A DNA stretch of 64,000 nt. It comes from Lachnospiraceae bacterium. Lineage in GTDB: Bacteria > Bacillota > Clostridia > Lachnospirales > Lachnospiraceae. The DNA is taken from assembly GCA_015056735.1 (NCBI GenBank), contig SVFT01000001.1, positions 310,001-374,000 on the forward strand, given 5' to 3'. The notes under the pieces were generated by a model that was not told where the DNA came from, made no database searches, and saw only the letters and a program-made list of their open reading frames with translations. The position numbers and the translations under genes were made by a program. Of the stretch, positions 34,917-43,639 are shown piece by piece (within the stretch, counting starts at the first letter, position 1; each line of letters opens with the position of its first letter).

Positions 34917-34983
34917 GCCATGGGGACGGGGTTCCTGGCTCATTTTTCAAAAAAAGGTCCCATGGGGGCGTGGTTCCTAGACC
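34914..34983. repeat. REP-like tandem pair 2
   Basis: Unit 34914-34942: TGAGCCA, GGGGACGGGGTT, TGGCTCA; its first three bases are the TGA stop of the cyclase gene. Second unit in the same orientation at 34956-34983: GGTCC, ATGGGGGCGTGGTTCC, GACC. Both units can fold back through their ends (TGAGCCA/TGGCTCA, GGTC/GACC). Confidence 0.75.
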
Positions 34984-35007
34984 ATAATCAATAGGTGGGG
35001 GAGCAAA

Positions 35008-36255
35008 ATGAATGGGGGAAAGACGAAAAGCAAGATAGTAAAAATGATGGCGATGCTGCCGTGTACAATGCTGATCGCCGGCAGTATGTTTACACTGTGG
35101 GGGCAGTACGGGGCGGTATCTGCGGAGGAGAACAGTGCAAAATCGCTGAAGCTTGCAAAGATGGAAGGAACCGTACAGGTGACGGATTCGATCGGCAAGA
35201 AACTTCCTTCGTTTGAGCAGATGACTCTTAAGAACGGTCAGCATGTAAAGACGGATGTGGCTAGCTATGCCTGGATCAATATGGACGATTCCAAGACGGC
35301 AAAGGTCGGCCAGAAATCGGATGTCGATATCTCTCAGCAGAAGGAAGATCTGGAGATTAGGCTGAATTCCGGCGATGTGCTGGTGAATGTCACAAAAAAG
35401 ATCACCAAGACCGCAACGGTGAAGATTCGTACCGGCACGACTGTGACCGGTATTACGGGTACGGTCGATCAGATCGTGCTGACGCCGACAGGTACAGTAA
35501 AGAATTCGCTTCTGTCAGGTAACTGTAATATGAAGATCACCGATCTTGTGACGGGAGAGCAGCTTACGATTCCGGTCAAGGCCGGTCAGACAGTCGTGCA
35601 GGAGAAGACAGGAGACGGTAATGTAACAGTTTCGGTGCGGCCGACCACGGAAGCGGATATCACGTCTTCTACCGTGGATGAGTTGAACAAGGACCCGAAG
35701 CTTGCGCAGGAGGTACAGAACGGAAACCAGAATCTTGATGTGCCGGGTCTTATTGCGAATGCCGACAATATCAAGGCAACCGAGGAGCAGAACATAAAGC
35801 AGCAGGATGATCAGGTCGCATCCGGACTGAAGGCTGATCAGCAGACAGTCAATAACAGTGTGCAGCAGACCAAGGACGACGATAAGAAAGCGGCCGAGGA
35901 AGCCAATCGGAAGCATAGCGACGATGACGATGAGGATGAAGACGAAGAGGTATGTGAGCATAACTGGACGTTCCGCGTTTCAGTTTCCTATTTTGCTCAT
36001 ACGAGCGGAGATCAGTACGTACTATACACCAGGGATGCAAATAACTCGGATAGCGAGCAAACGGTCACACTGATGGATACGGACCACGATGCGCAGCGGC
36101 TCCATAGCAGCCTGAGCGCGATCGGTGTCTGCAGCAAGTGCAGAGAATCCAGGCAGTTCACGCTTAATATTGACATTGACAGAGAAGGATCTGCGTATAC
36201 ACTGTCCAATTCCGACATTGGCTATAGTGTTGATGGCATCGTAATGGGTGGATGA
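35008..36255 (+). CDS. Secreted FecR-domain protein, paralogue 1 of 3
   Basis: 415-residue exported protein. Signal peptide with cleavage likely in GAVSA|EENSAK (about residue 34). The mature start SAKSLKLAKMEGTVQVTD and the FecR domain (residues ~40-155: NGQHVKTDVASYAWINMDDSKTAKVG, SDVDISQQKEDLEIRLNSGDVLVNVTKK) are nearly identical in the next two genes. A helical Gln/Lys-rich stretch (~250-300) leads to an Asp/Glu run and a CEHNW motif. The C-terminal ~90 residues have one CxxC (CSKC) but lack the second CxxC of the paralogues. ATG follows AGGTGGGGGAGC. No anti-sigma or TonB context, so a classical FecR signalling role is unlikely. Confidence 0.85.
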   Translation: MNGGKTKSKIVKMMAMLPCTMLIAGSMFTLWGQYGAVSAEENSAKSLKLAKMEGTVQVTDSIGKKLPSFEQMTLKNGQHVKTDVASYAWINMDDSKTAKVGQKSDVDISQQKEDLEIRLNSGDVLVNVTKKITKTATVKIRTGTTVTGITGTVDQIVLTPTGTVKNSLLSGNCNMKITDLVTGEQLTIPVKAGQTVVQEKTGDGNVTVSVRPTTEADITSSTVDELNKDPKLAQEVQNGNQNLDVPGLIANADNIKATEEQNIKQQDDQVASGLKADQQTVNNSVQQTKDDDKKAAEEANRKHSDDDDEDEDEEVCEHNWTFRVSVSYFAHTSGDQYVLYTRDANNSDSEQTVTLMDTDHDAQRLHSSLSAIGVCSKCRESRQFTLNIDIDREGSAYTLSNSDIGYSVDGIVMGG

Positions 36256-36285
36256 CCCTAAAAATATAACGGAAGGATCAAAGAA

Positions 36286-37488
36286 ATGAAAGACAGAATC
36301 GTAAGATGCATGACAGTTATGCTGTGCGGCCTGCTTGTGGCGGGCAGTGTGTTTGTGATGTGGGAGCCGCACATGGAGGTTTCCGCTGCGGAAAACGCCG
36401 CAAAGACACTGAAAATCGCAAAGATGACAGGAACCGTTCAGGTGACGGACAGCATCGGCAAGAAACTGCCGACCTTTGTGGAGATGAATTTAAAGAACGG
36501 ACAGCATGTGAAAACGGAAGCGGCAAGCTATGCCTGGATCAACATGGATGATTCCAAGACAGCCAAGGTCGACCAAAAGTCGGATGTCGACATCTCACAG
36601 CAGAATGAAGATCTGGAGATCAGACTGAATTCCGGTGATGTGCTGATCAATATTACAAAGAAGGTTGCCAGGAACGCAACGGTAAAAGTCCGTTCCGGCA
36701 ACAGCGTAACTGGCATCACGGGTACCGTTGTTCAAGCCGAGAGTGTCGATGAGAATCAGACGAAGTATGTATGGCTGGAAGGCAGCGGTAACTTAACTGT
36801 GGTAAATTCTGTTTCGGGCGAGCACATGACGGTCCAGGCGAAAGCAGGTGATTCGGTCAATGTCAGGACGACCCAGCCTACGGGCGATGCTCCGTCTCTG
36901 CAGGTGACCAAGTCCGGTGTGACTGTAGGAGACATTACCGCGGGTACTGCACTGGAACTTCGTGATCCTGACTTGGCAGGCCGTGTGCAGGCAGCAAATC
37001 CGGGTCTTGACGTACAGCAGATCGCGCAGGATGCGGATCAGATCGAAGCTTTGCAGGCAGGACAGATCCAGGCGCGACAGGAAAATGTGAATCAGGGCCT
37101 TAACGCCGATAAGAAAACGGTCAGTGATCAAGTTCAGAAGACAAAAGATGAGGAGCGGAAGGCAGCCGAAGAAGCCAACAAGAAACATGATGACGATGAC
37201 GATGACGACGATGAGGATGCTCATACGCATGTGTGGGGAGAACATTTGATACCGGGGTTGATCCCGACTGCATCTAATGGGACAGATATTGATGGCGCTA
37301 AAAATGAAGAAACCGGAGAGTCCATGTCAGTGTTTATGATTCAGGTTCCTTGTCCGGACTGTCAACAGATGTTTGATCACCAGATTGAAATTACCGGATA
37401 TGAAGGTATGATCTATAGCGATATTAGAAGGTTCACTTGGCGTTGTAGGACCTGTGGCGCGACAGGCACATCAAGTTTCGCTGAGTAA
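36286..37488 (+). CDS. Secreted FecR-domain protein, paralogue 2 of 3
   Basis: 400 residues, same plan as its neighbours: signal peptide (cleavage near MEVSA|AENAAK), FecR domain (KMTGTVQVTDSIGKKLPTFVEMNLKNGQHV, RSGNSVTGITGTV), helical Gln/Lys-rich segment (~250-295), poly-Asp stretch, then HTHVW. The C-terminal domain has two CxxC pairs: PCPDCQQMF and CRTCGATG, spaced about 33 residues, resembling a zinc ribbon. ATG at 36286 follows GGAAGGATC. It begins 30 bp after paralogue 1 with no REP element between them, so both may be co-transcribed. Confidence 0.85.
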   Translation: MKDRIVRCMTVMLCGLLVAGSVFVMWEPHMEVSAAENAAKTLKIAKMTGTVQVTDSIGKKLPTFVEMNLKNGQHVKTEAASYAWINMDDSKTAKVDQKSDVDISQQNEDLEIRLNSGDVLINITKKVARNATVKVRSGNSVTGITGTVVQAESVDENQTKYVWLEGSGNLTVVNSVSGEHMTVQAKAGDSVNVRTTQPTGDAPSLQVTKSGVTVGDITAGTALELRDPDLAGRVQAANPGLDVQQIAQDADQIEALQAGQIQARQENVNQGLNADKKTVSDQVQKTKDEERKAAEEANKKHDDDDDDDDEDAHTHVWGEHLIPGLIPTASNGTDIDGAKNEETGESMSVFMIQVPCPDCQQMFDHQIEITGYEGMIYSDIRRFTWRCRTCGATGTSSFAE

Positions 37489-37497
37489 TGTAATGAT

Positions 37498-37574
37498 GAG
37501 CCACCGGGCCGGGGTGCCTGGTCCAAAATGTAAAAACAATGCAAAATGAGCCACGAACCCCGTCCCCCCGGTCA
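37498..37574. repeat. REP-like inverted pair 3
   Basis: Forward unit 37498-37524: GAGCCACCGGGCCGGGGT then CCTGGTCC. Inverted unit 37548-37573: GAGCCACGAACCCCGTCCC then CCGGTC, whose reverse complement carries the GGGACGGGGTTC core. The two units are separated by an A-rich 23-nt spacer. They lie between FecR paralogues 2 and 3. Confidence 0.75.
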
Positions 37575-37602
37575 TACTAAGTCGACTGCTATAGGAGATA
37601 CT

Positions 37603-38862
37603 ATGAGAACAACAGGATTAAGATTACAACATCGCACAGCATCAGTGTGTTCACTCATTCTTAGCGTGATCCTTCTTGCCGGCCTTGCGGGTGATGTGGT
37701 AAGCGCAGAGGAGAATTCCGCAAAGACACTGAAACTTGCGAAAATGGAAGGGACCGTTCAGGTGACGGACAGCATCGGCAAGAAGTTGCCGAGTTTCGAA
37801 CAGATGAATCTGAAGAACGGCCAGCATGTAAAGACAGATATAGCAAGTTTTGCCTGGATCAATATGGATGACAGTAAGACGGCAAAGCTTGGCCAGCAGT
37901 CGGACGTCGATATCTCACAGCAGAATGAAGATCTGGAGATCAGACTGCACTCCGGCGATGTGCTGATCAATGTCACGAAAAAAGTTGCCAAGAACGCGAC
38001 GGTGAAGGTTCGTTCAGGAAACAGCGTGACGGGTATCACGGGCAGCCTTATATGGGCAGAGCTCATTGATGAGAATCATGCGCGGTATGGATGGCTGGAG
38101 CACGGTGGGAAAACGACCGTGAAGAATACGATTACGGGCGAGCAGATGACGATCGATGCAAATGCAGGCGAAGTGATCGACGTTACGACCGGTCAGTCTG
38201 CCGGAAATGCATCGACTCTGCAGGTGAGTAAGCATGATGCTACAGCGGGAGATATTCCCGTTTCTGTAGCATTGGAGGCGCGAGATGATGAGAATTTTGC
38301 AGGTCGTGTAATGGCGGCAAACCCGAACCTTCCGCTGCAGGATGTCGCACAAAATGCAGATGCAATGCAAGCTGCGGAGGAGGGGCGACTGCAGAGTCAG
38401 CAGAATTCTTTGAATCAGAGCCTCAAATCCGATAATAATGCAGTCAACGCGACTGTTCAGCAGACCAAGGATGATGATAAGAAGGCTGCAGAGGAAGCCA
38501 ATAAGGATCATAGCGATCATGACGATGATGACGATGACAGCAGCGGCGGCAGTTCGGATGGCGGATCGTCGCAGAGCGGACACACACATATATGGCCATC
38601 ACCAGCTGAGGAATACCATGCTGAAGGTCTTCATTTCATGGTAGCGATTAATAGCGCCGTAGGGAATACATGGACTGCTACTCCGTCTTCACAAACAGTA
38701 ACGATTACGTGTGAAAGTTGTGAGGAAGAGATCGTGCATACGATCACAGTCAGTCCCAGCGGGGGAAGTCTGACGCAAGACGGTCTTCCGGATTCGACTA
38801 CCTATACCTGGACCTGTCAGACCTGTGGTGCGACCGGAGAGGGAGAGTTCAGTCTGGGTTAG
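37603..38862 (+). CDS. Secreted FecR-domain protein, paralogue 3 of 3
   Basis: 419 residues from the ATG at 37603, which has ATAGGAGATACT upstream; the frame is open back to 37546 through the REP element, but that start would put 19 odd residues before the signal peptide. Signal peptide cleavage near DVVSA|EENSAK. The FecR domain matches the other copies (TVQVTDSIGKKLPSFEQMNLKNGQHVKTDIASFAWINMDDSKTA). A Gln/Lys helical stretch, an Asp/Ser/Gly-rich linker and HTHIW follow. The C-terminal domain carries CESCEEEI and CQTCGATGEGEF, again two CxxC pairs. The N-terminal leader sequence differs from copies 1 and 2. Confidence 0.85.
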   Translation: MRTTGLRLQHRTASVCSLILSVILLAGLAGDVVSAEENSAKTLKLAKMEGTVQVTDSIGKKLPSFEQMNLKNGQHVKTDIASFAWINMDDSKTAKLGQQSDVDISQQNEDLEIRLHSGDVLINVTKKVAKNATVKVRSGNSVTGITGSLIWAELIDENHARYGWLEHGGKTTVKNTITGEQMTIDANAGEVIDVTTGQSAGNASTLQVSKHDATAGDIPVSVALEARDDENFAGRVMAANPNLPLQDVAQNADAMQAAEEGRLQSQQNSLNQSLKSDNNAVNATVQQTKDDDKKAAEEANKDHSDHDDDDDDSSGGSSDGGSSQSGHTHIWPSPAEEYHAEGLHFMVAINSAVGNTWTATPSSQTVTITCESCEEEIVHTITVSPSGGSLTQDGLPDSTTYTWTCQTCGATGEGEFSLG

Positions 38863-38887
38863 AGGATTTCAGATGCGTTATTTCTGG

Positions 38888-38907
38888 CTGGAGCCAGGGG
38901 GACGGGC
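38888..38907. repeat. Partial REP-like element
   Basis: GAGCCAGGGGGACGGG at 38891-38906 has the GAGCCA end and GGGGACGGG core of the neighbouring elements but no recognisable inverted end. It sits just before the ribosome-binding site of the LysM/amidase gene. Confidence 0.4.
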
Positions 38908-38921
38908 AGAGAGGTGCTTTG

Positions 38922-39948
38922 ATGAGAATAAAACGCAGAACACTGATCATATTTGCGGCTGCGGCGGCAATGATGCTGGAGGTACTTCCGGTATCGGCCC
39001 AGGAGGCGGGGGACGCCGGCACCTTTGCCGGAACCTTTTCTCACAACCTATACCGTGCAGCAGGGCGATTCCTTAAGCGCGATCGCAGATAAAATGTATG
39101 GCGACAGAAGCGCCTGGAGGAAGCTGTATAAGCTGAATCGGGATACGATCCGTGATCCTCACTTAATCCATGCCGGGCAGATCCTCAAACTGAAAGCGTA
39201 CCGTGAGATCACGTTTGACATGTCCTGGGATTACGCCGGCAATTCCGCAATCCATGACGGTACGGTAAGGCTTTACAGATCCGATGCCAAGAGCAGGAGG
39301 AATAAAACAGTCTGCGTCAATGCAGGGCATGGCACGGAGGGCGGTACCGATGTGAAAACGCTGTGTCATCCAGACGGAAGCCCCAAACTTGTAACAGGAT
39401 CGACCGCGGCAGGTGCGACGTATGCGACCGCTATTTCCAAAGGCGTCACGATGGCGACAGGCGAATCGGAGGCCGCGGCTACACTGCGGGCTGCATATTT
39501 TGTCAGAGAAGAACTCTTAAAGTCCGGTTATGATGTCCTGATGATCAGAGAGACGGACGATGTGCAGCTTGATAATGTCGCGCGCACATTGATCGCCTCG
39601 CATTGTGCCGATGCGCATATTGCGCTCCATTATGATTCGACAACAAATGACAAGGGCGCGTTCTTCTGCAGTGTTCCGAATGACGAGAGCTATAAGAACA
39701 TGGAACCGGTCAGATCATGGTGGCAGCTGCATGACATGCTGGGAAGGTGCCTCATCATGGGCCTTGAGGGAGAAGGGTTCTCCAAATGGAACAGCGGCGA
39801 GCTTGAGATGGATCTGACGCAGACGTCCTATTCGACGGTCCCGTCTGTCGATCTTGAGATCGGTGATACCGTATCCGATCATTTCGATGCGGCTCTGACA
39901 GGCGTTGCGCGTGGGATCAGAGCCGGCCTGGATCTGTTCTTTACGTAA
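38922..39948 (+). pseudogene. LysM / N-acetylmuramoyl-L-alanine amidase, frameshifted near N-terminus
   Basis: Peptidoglycan amidase gene. An ATG at 38922 after AGAGAGGTG encodes a clean signal peptide, MRIKRRTLIIFAAAAAMMLE then VLPVSA|QEAG. The remainder is one base out of frame: the LysM and amidase frame is open from 39001. A G5 run at 39008-39012 is the obvious slip site; with G4 the two parts join as AQEAGTPAPLPEPFLTTYTV, giving 341 residues. LysM: YTVQQGDSLSAIADKMYGD through HAGQILKL. Amidase_3 zinc residues: VNAGHG (His), GESEAAATL (Glu), IALHYDS (His). Either a true or phase-variable frameshift or a sequencing error. Without the fix, only a leaderless TTG-start protein at 39025 is possible. 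Confidence 0.8.
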
Positions 39949-39958
39949 AAACCAAAAT

Positions 39959-40024
39959 GGACCTAGGGGACGGGGTAGGTGGCTCAAAATGAAAAATGAG
40001 CCATGAACCCCGTCCCCTAGGTCC
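39959..40024. repeat. REP-like inverted pair 4 (best preserved)
   Basis: Forward unit 39959-39985 reads GGACCTAGGGGACGGGGT then GGTGGCTC. Inverted unit 39998-40024 reads GAGCCATGAACCCCGTCCCC then TAGGTCC. The units match in 24 of 27 positions as inverted copies and are separated by 12 A-rich bases, so the whole element can form one long hairpin. It could also act as a terminator for the amidase gene, although no T run follows. Confidence 0.8.
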
Positions 40025-40034
40025 AAAATTGTGG

Positions 40035-40040
40035 TATGAT
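40035..40040 (+). promoter_or_regulatory. Possible -10 element for pgi
   Basis: TATGAT, preceded by TGTGG, lies 42 bp before the pgi ATG. The position of a -35 box would fall inside the REP-like element (GTCCCC) and is a poor match, so the promoter is uncertain. Confidence 0.35.
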
Positions 40041-40081
40041 GGAACGGATAACCTATCATATTCATAAGAGGAGAAGAAAGA

Positions 40082-41665
40082 ATGGCAAATTGGAAAAATC
40101 TGGATACCTATGCGGCATATAAAGAGCTGCAGGGTACAAAAGGCACCGTAAAGATCGCGGAGGCGATGGCGGGAGAAGAGGGAGCTGCGCGCGTTAAGAA
40201 ATACAGCGCAGCGATGGCGGCTGACCTTGCGTTCAACTACGGCGCAAAGGAAGTAGATGATGCGATCCTTGCGACCATGCAAAAGCTCGCGGACGAAGCA
40301 GGACTCACCGAGAAGTTTGAGGAGCTATACAACGGCGCGGTCATCAATACGGGTGAGAAGAGACTCGTTCTGCACCAGCTGACGAGAGGGCAGCTTGGCA
40401 AGGATGTTGTTGCGGATGGCATCAACAAGAGAGAGTTTTATGTAAACCAGCAGAACAGGATCGCCGATTTTGCGAAAAGGGTGCATGCCGGCGAGATCGC
40501 AAACGGCAAAGGGGAGAAGCTCACCACTGTTGTGCAGATCGGTATCGGCGGCTCTGACTTAGGCCCCCGCGCAATGTATCTGGCACTCGAGAACTGGGCG
40601 AAGAAGAACGGTGCTTTCAGGATGGAAGCGAAGTTTATCAGCAATGTCGATCCCGATGATGCGGCAGCCGTGCTCGCATCGATCGATGTGGCGCATTCCC
40701 TTTTTATCCTGGTATCGAAGTCCGGCACGACGCTGGAGACTTTAACGAACGAATCCTTTGTAAAGGATGCTTTAAAGAAAGCGGGACTTGATGCATCGAA
40801 GCACATGATCGCCGTTACGAGTGAGACATCACCGCTTGCAAAGAGCAGCGACTACCTTGCGGCATTCTTTATGGACGACTATATCGGCGGCAGATTTTCC
40901 TCGACTTCCGCAGTCGGCGGCGCGGTTTTATCGCTTGCCTTCAGCCCGGACGTTTTTGCGAGATTCTTAAACGGTGCGGCGGAAGAGGATAAGCTCTCCA
41001 AAAACAGGAGCATCTTTGAAAACCCTGCGATGCTCGATGCGCTGATCGGCGTGTACGAGCGCAATGTGCTCGGCTATACGGCGACGGCTGTGCTTCCGTA
41101 TTCGCAGGCGCTTTCCAGATTCCCGGCACACTTGCAGCAGGCGGATATGGAATCGAACGGCAAGTCCGTCAACCGCTTCGGCGAGCCGATATCTTATGTG
41201 ACGGGACCGCTTATCTTCGGTGAACCCGGAACGAACGGCCAGCACTCATTTTACCAGCTCCTGCACCAGGGCACGGATATCGTGCCGATCCAGTTTATCG
41301 GATTTAAGGAGAGCCAGTGCGGCGTGGATGTTGACATCCAGGGCAGCACGAGCCAGCAGAAGCTTTGCGCGAATGTAGCGGCTCAGATCGTAGCGTTTGC
41401 CTGCGGCAAGAAGGATGAGAATGCGAACAAGAACTTCGCGGGCGGTCGTCCTTCGAGCATCATCATCGGTAAGCAGCTGACACCGGAAGCGCTTGGCGCA
41501 CTTCTGTCACACTTTGAGAACAAGATCATGTTCCAGGGATTCTTATGGAATGTGAACAGTTTCGACCAGGAAGGTGTACAGCTTGGAAAAGTCCTCGCAA
41601 AGAAGGTTCTCGCGCATGAGACTGACGGGGCGCTTAAATGCTACAGCGAACTTTTGAATATTTAA
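40082..41665 (+). CDS. pgi: Glucose-6-phosphate isomerase
   Basis: Glycolytic isomerase converting glucose-6-phosphate to fructose-6-phosphate, 527 residues. Family motifs: VVQIGIGGSDLGPRAMYLAL (SIS fold), LVSKSGTTLETLTN (phosphate binding), SDYLAAFFMDDYIGGRFSSTSAVGGAVLSLAF, GEPGTNGQHSFYQLLHQGTDIVPIQFI (catalytic Glu/His region) and the C-terminal Lys in FDQEGVQLGKVLA. ATG at 40082 follows AAGAGGAGAAGAA. Single-gene unit between a REP pair and a terminator. Confidence 0.96.
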   Translation: MANWKNLDTYAAYKELQGTKGTVKIAEAMAGEEGAARVKKYSAAMAADLAFNYGAKEVDDAILATMQKLADEAGLTEKFEELYNGAVINTGEKRLVLHQLTRGQLGKDVVADGINKREFYVNQQNRIADFAKRVHAGEIANGKGEKLTTVVQIGIGGSDLGPRAMYLALENWAKKNGAFRMEAKFISNVDPDDAAAVLASIDVAHSLFILVSKSGTTLETLTNESFVKDALKKAGLDASKHMIAVTSETSPLAKSSDYLAAFFMDDYIGGRFSSTSAVGGAVLSLAFSPDVFARFLNGAAEEDKLSKNRSIFENPAMLDALIGVYERNVLGYTATAVLPYSQALSRFPAHLQQADMESNGKSVNRFGEPISYVTGPLIFGEPGTNGQHSFYQLLHQGTDIVPIQFIGFKESQCGVDVDIQGSTSQQKLCANVAAQIVAFACGKKDENANKNFAGGRPSSIIIGKQLTPEALGALLSHFENKIMFQGFLWNVNSFDQEGVQLGKVLAKKVLAHETDGALKCYSELLNI

Positions 41666-41679
41666 AGGATATGCGTATG

Positions 41680-41710
41680 GCGCAGCAGCTTCGGTTGCTG
41701 CGCTTTTTTT
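41680..41710 (+). terminator. Rho-independent terminator of pgi
   Basis: GCGCAGCA (41680-41687) pairs with TGCTGCGC (41696-41703), followed by seven T. Confidence 0.9.
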
Positions 41711-41747
41711 GCAAGAAAACTAAAAAGACTGACAATATGGTAAAATG

Positions 41748-41776
41748 TTGAACAAAAGACAAAACGGTAATATAAT
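41748..41776 (+). promoter_or_regulatory. Sigma-A-type promoter of the MCP gene
   Basis: TTGAAC (41748-41753), 17-bp spacer, TATAAT (41771-41776). The predicted leader is about 80 nt. A sigma-28 site would be expected for a chemoreceptor gene, but no CCGATAA-type -10 was found. Confidence 0.7.
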
Positions 41777-41859
41777 TATCACATATTATCAATGCGATCC
41801 ATAAATGTATAGCACTACAATGAGAAAAACCTAAATCATGCCAATGGAGGATAGGGAAG

Positions 41860-43566
41860 ATGAAAGTCAGAAGAATGTCAATGTCTACGTGGATCTTTGT
41901 GCTGATCTGTGTACTGTTGCTTGTGTCCGATGTAATGCTTGGAGGACTTCTTTATTTTCGAACGAAGAGTCTGTTGACAGAGCAGGTTCTGAATAATACG
42001 CTCAGTATCGCCAAGACAGCCGGAAGGCGTGTGGATGCAGCCGCGCTCGCTGCGCTGCAGTTTGGGGATAACAGCAGCGAGGACTATGCGAACGTGCTGG
42101 CAGAGTTACAGGATATCCGCGAATCGAGCGGCGTTGAGTACGTTTATGCGGTCAAGCCGAGCGGTTCTTCCCTTGCCTATGTGGTCGATGCGGATGAAGA
42201 AGTGGAGAGCGGTGAGACCTTTAAAGAGCTCACAGGCTATCCAAAACAGGCAGCTGAAGGAGCAGCCTGCGTGGATCCGGAACCCTATTCGGATGAATTC
42301 GGAACCCATTTCACGGCGTACTATCCCGTTATGAACGGATCCGAACTGGCCGGCATCGTGTGTATGGACAGCCGCTATTCGCTGATCAGTGAGCCGGTTC
42401 AGGGAACACTGATGATGACCGTCATCGTATGTGCAGTTTTCCTGGCGGTCGGCATCTGCATGCTTTTCTTCATCAAATGGAGACTTTCCAGGGGCTTTGA
42501 GACGCTGAACGGAAAAGTAGAAGAGCTTGCAGGCGGCGGCGGTGACCTGACTAGGACGATCGAGATCAGATCGGGTGACGAGTTTGAAGTGATCGCAGGA
42601 AACGTCAATAGACTGGTCGCTTACATCCGCGAAGTGCTGATGAGTATCGTAAACGGTTCTGTCTCTTTGGAGACGGCGACCAATGAGATCTTCGGAAAAC
42701 TGCGCGTTGCAAGCGATGACACCAGCACGGTCGGTGCTACATTGGAAGAGCTTTCCGCCACCATGCAGAATACGCAGGAGGCGATGGATGAGATCAACAA
42801 CCGTGTAAACGGGATCAACGACGTGTTCGCAGGCATCGTTACAGGTGTACGGGACGGTGCTGACTATGCACATGATATCAAATCGAAGGCAGAGAATACC
42901 GGCAGCGAAGCAAAAGCCGCTCAGGAACGTGCTCGCGCCGATGTAAAGGAAATGGAGAAAGCAATCTCCGAGAAGCTTACAAGAAGTGAGGAAGTAAAGC
43001 AGATCAATGCGCTTACGGAAAACATCTTAAATATCACGAGCCAGACCAACCTCCTTGCACTCAATGCAAGTATCGAGGCTGCAAGAGCCGGTGAAGCGGG
43101 ACGGGGGTTTGCCGTTGTCGCTACGGAGATCGGTGCCCTTGCCAATGATTCCGCGAATGCCGCAGGAGAGATCCAGCGCGTATCGGATGAAGTGATCCGT
43201 GCCGTTCGTGATCTTGCGGAAGAAGCAAAGCATATGATGGAATTTATCGATGAGAATGTCCAGCAGAGTTATGAGCGCCTTGTCGAGACAAGCGATAAAT
43301 ACTGCGAGACCGCTGAGTATGTGGACGGCATGATGACCAATTTCTCCGAGATGAGTGAACGCGTACAGAGCAATATCGATGAGATCAGAGACTATACGGG
43401 TATGGTCAATGATTCCGTAAGACAGTCGACGACCGCGATCACGGAGGCTGCCGAGAGAGCATGCGACGTATCCAGCAATATTACCGGCATCAACGGTGAG
43501 GCGGAAAAAGCAACGCATATCTCCGGTGAACTGGGAGAAGCGGTCGGCAAATTCAAAGTGAACTGA
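41860..43566 (+). CDS. Methyl-accepting chemotaxis protein
   Basis: 568-residue chemoreceptor. First membrane helix at residues ~11-32, extracellular Cache-like sensor to ~185 ([63 protein letters not shown]), second helix ~188-207, HAMP (~208-262) and the signalling domain with the conserved hairpin tip [46 protein letters not shown]. The sensor resembles double-Cache or dCache pieces found in Clostridia; the ligand cannot be read off. It signals to the CheA/CheW encoded in this window. ATG follows ATGGAGGATAGGGAAG. Confidence 0.93.
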   Translation: MKVRRMSMSTWIFVLICVLLLVSDVMLGGLLYFRTKSLLTEQVLNNTLSIAKTAGRRVDAAALAALQFGDNSSEDYANVLAELQDIRESSGVEYVYAVKPSGSSLAYVVDADEEVESGETFKELTGYPKQAAEGAACVDPEPYSDEFGTHFTAYYPVMNGSELAGIVCMDSRYSLISEPVQGTLMMTVIVCAVFLAVGICMLFFIKWRLSRGFETLNGKVEELAGGGGDLTRTIEIRSGDEFEVIAGNVNRLVAYIREVLMSIVNGSVSLETATNEIFGKLRVASDDTSTVGATLEELSATMQNTQEAMDEINNRVNGINDVFAGIVTGVRDGADYAHDIKSKAENTGSEAKAAQERARADVKEMEKAISEKLTRSEEVKQINALTENILNITSQTNLLALNASIEAARAGEAGRGFAVVATEIGALANDSANAAGEIQRVSDEVIRAVRDLAEEAKHMMEFIDENVQQSYERLVETSDKYCETAEYVDGMMTNFSEMSERVQSNIDEIRDYTGMVNDSVRQSTTAITEAAERACDVSSNITGINGEAEKATHISGELGEAVGKFKVN

Positions 43567-43595
43567 AACAGAAGCAGAATACGTAAGAAACCCCG

Positions 43596-43620
43596 AAAAG
43601 CCCTTGCAAAAGGGCTTTTC
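43596..43620 (+). terminator. Rho-independent terminator after the MCP gene
   Basis: AAAAGCCCTT (43596-43605), GCAA loop, AAGGGCTTTT (43610-43619). The loop and 3' arm also contain the -35 box of the rpsB promoter. Confidence 0.85.
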
Positions 43621-43632
43621 TTATGCTATGAT
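43604..43632 (+). promoter_or_regulatory. rpsB-tsf promoter embedded in the terminator
   Basis: TTGCAA (43604-43609), 17-bp spacer, TATGAT (43627-43632) with an extended TG one base before the -10. The -35 overlaps the loop of the upstream terminator hairpin. Confidence 0.7.
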
Positions 43633-43639
43633 ACCCATG

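Noticed and set aside
39959-40024. CRISPR-like repeat pair
   Set aside because: The units are inverted, few, unevenly spaced and spread over several gaps; they fit REP/BIME elements, with no cas genes near.
41721-41750. Sigma-28 promoter for the MCP gene
   Set aside because: A CTAAA occurs, but no CCGATAA-type element lies at the required spacing; a consensus sigma-A promoter is present 25 bp later.
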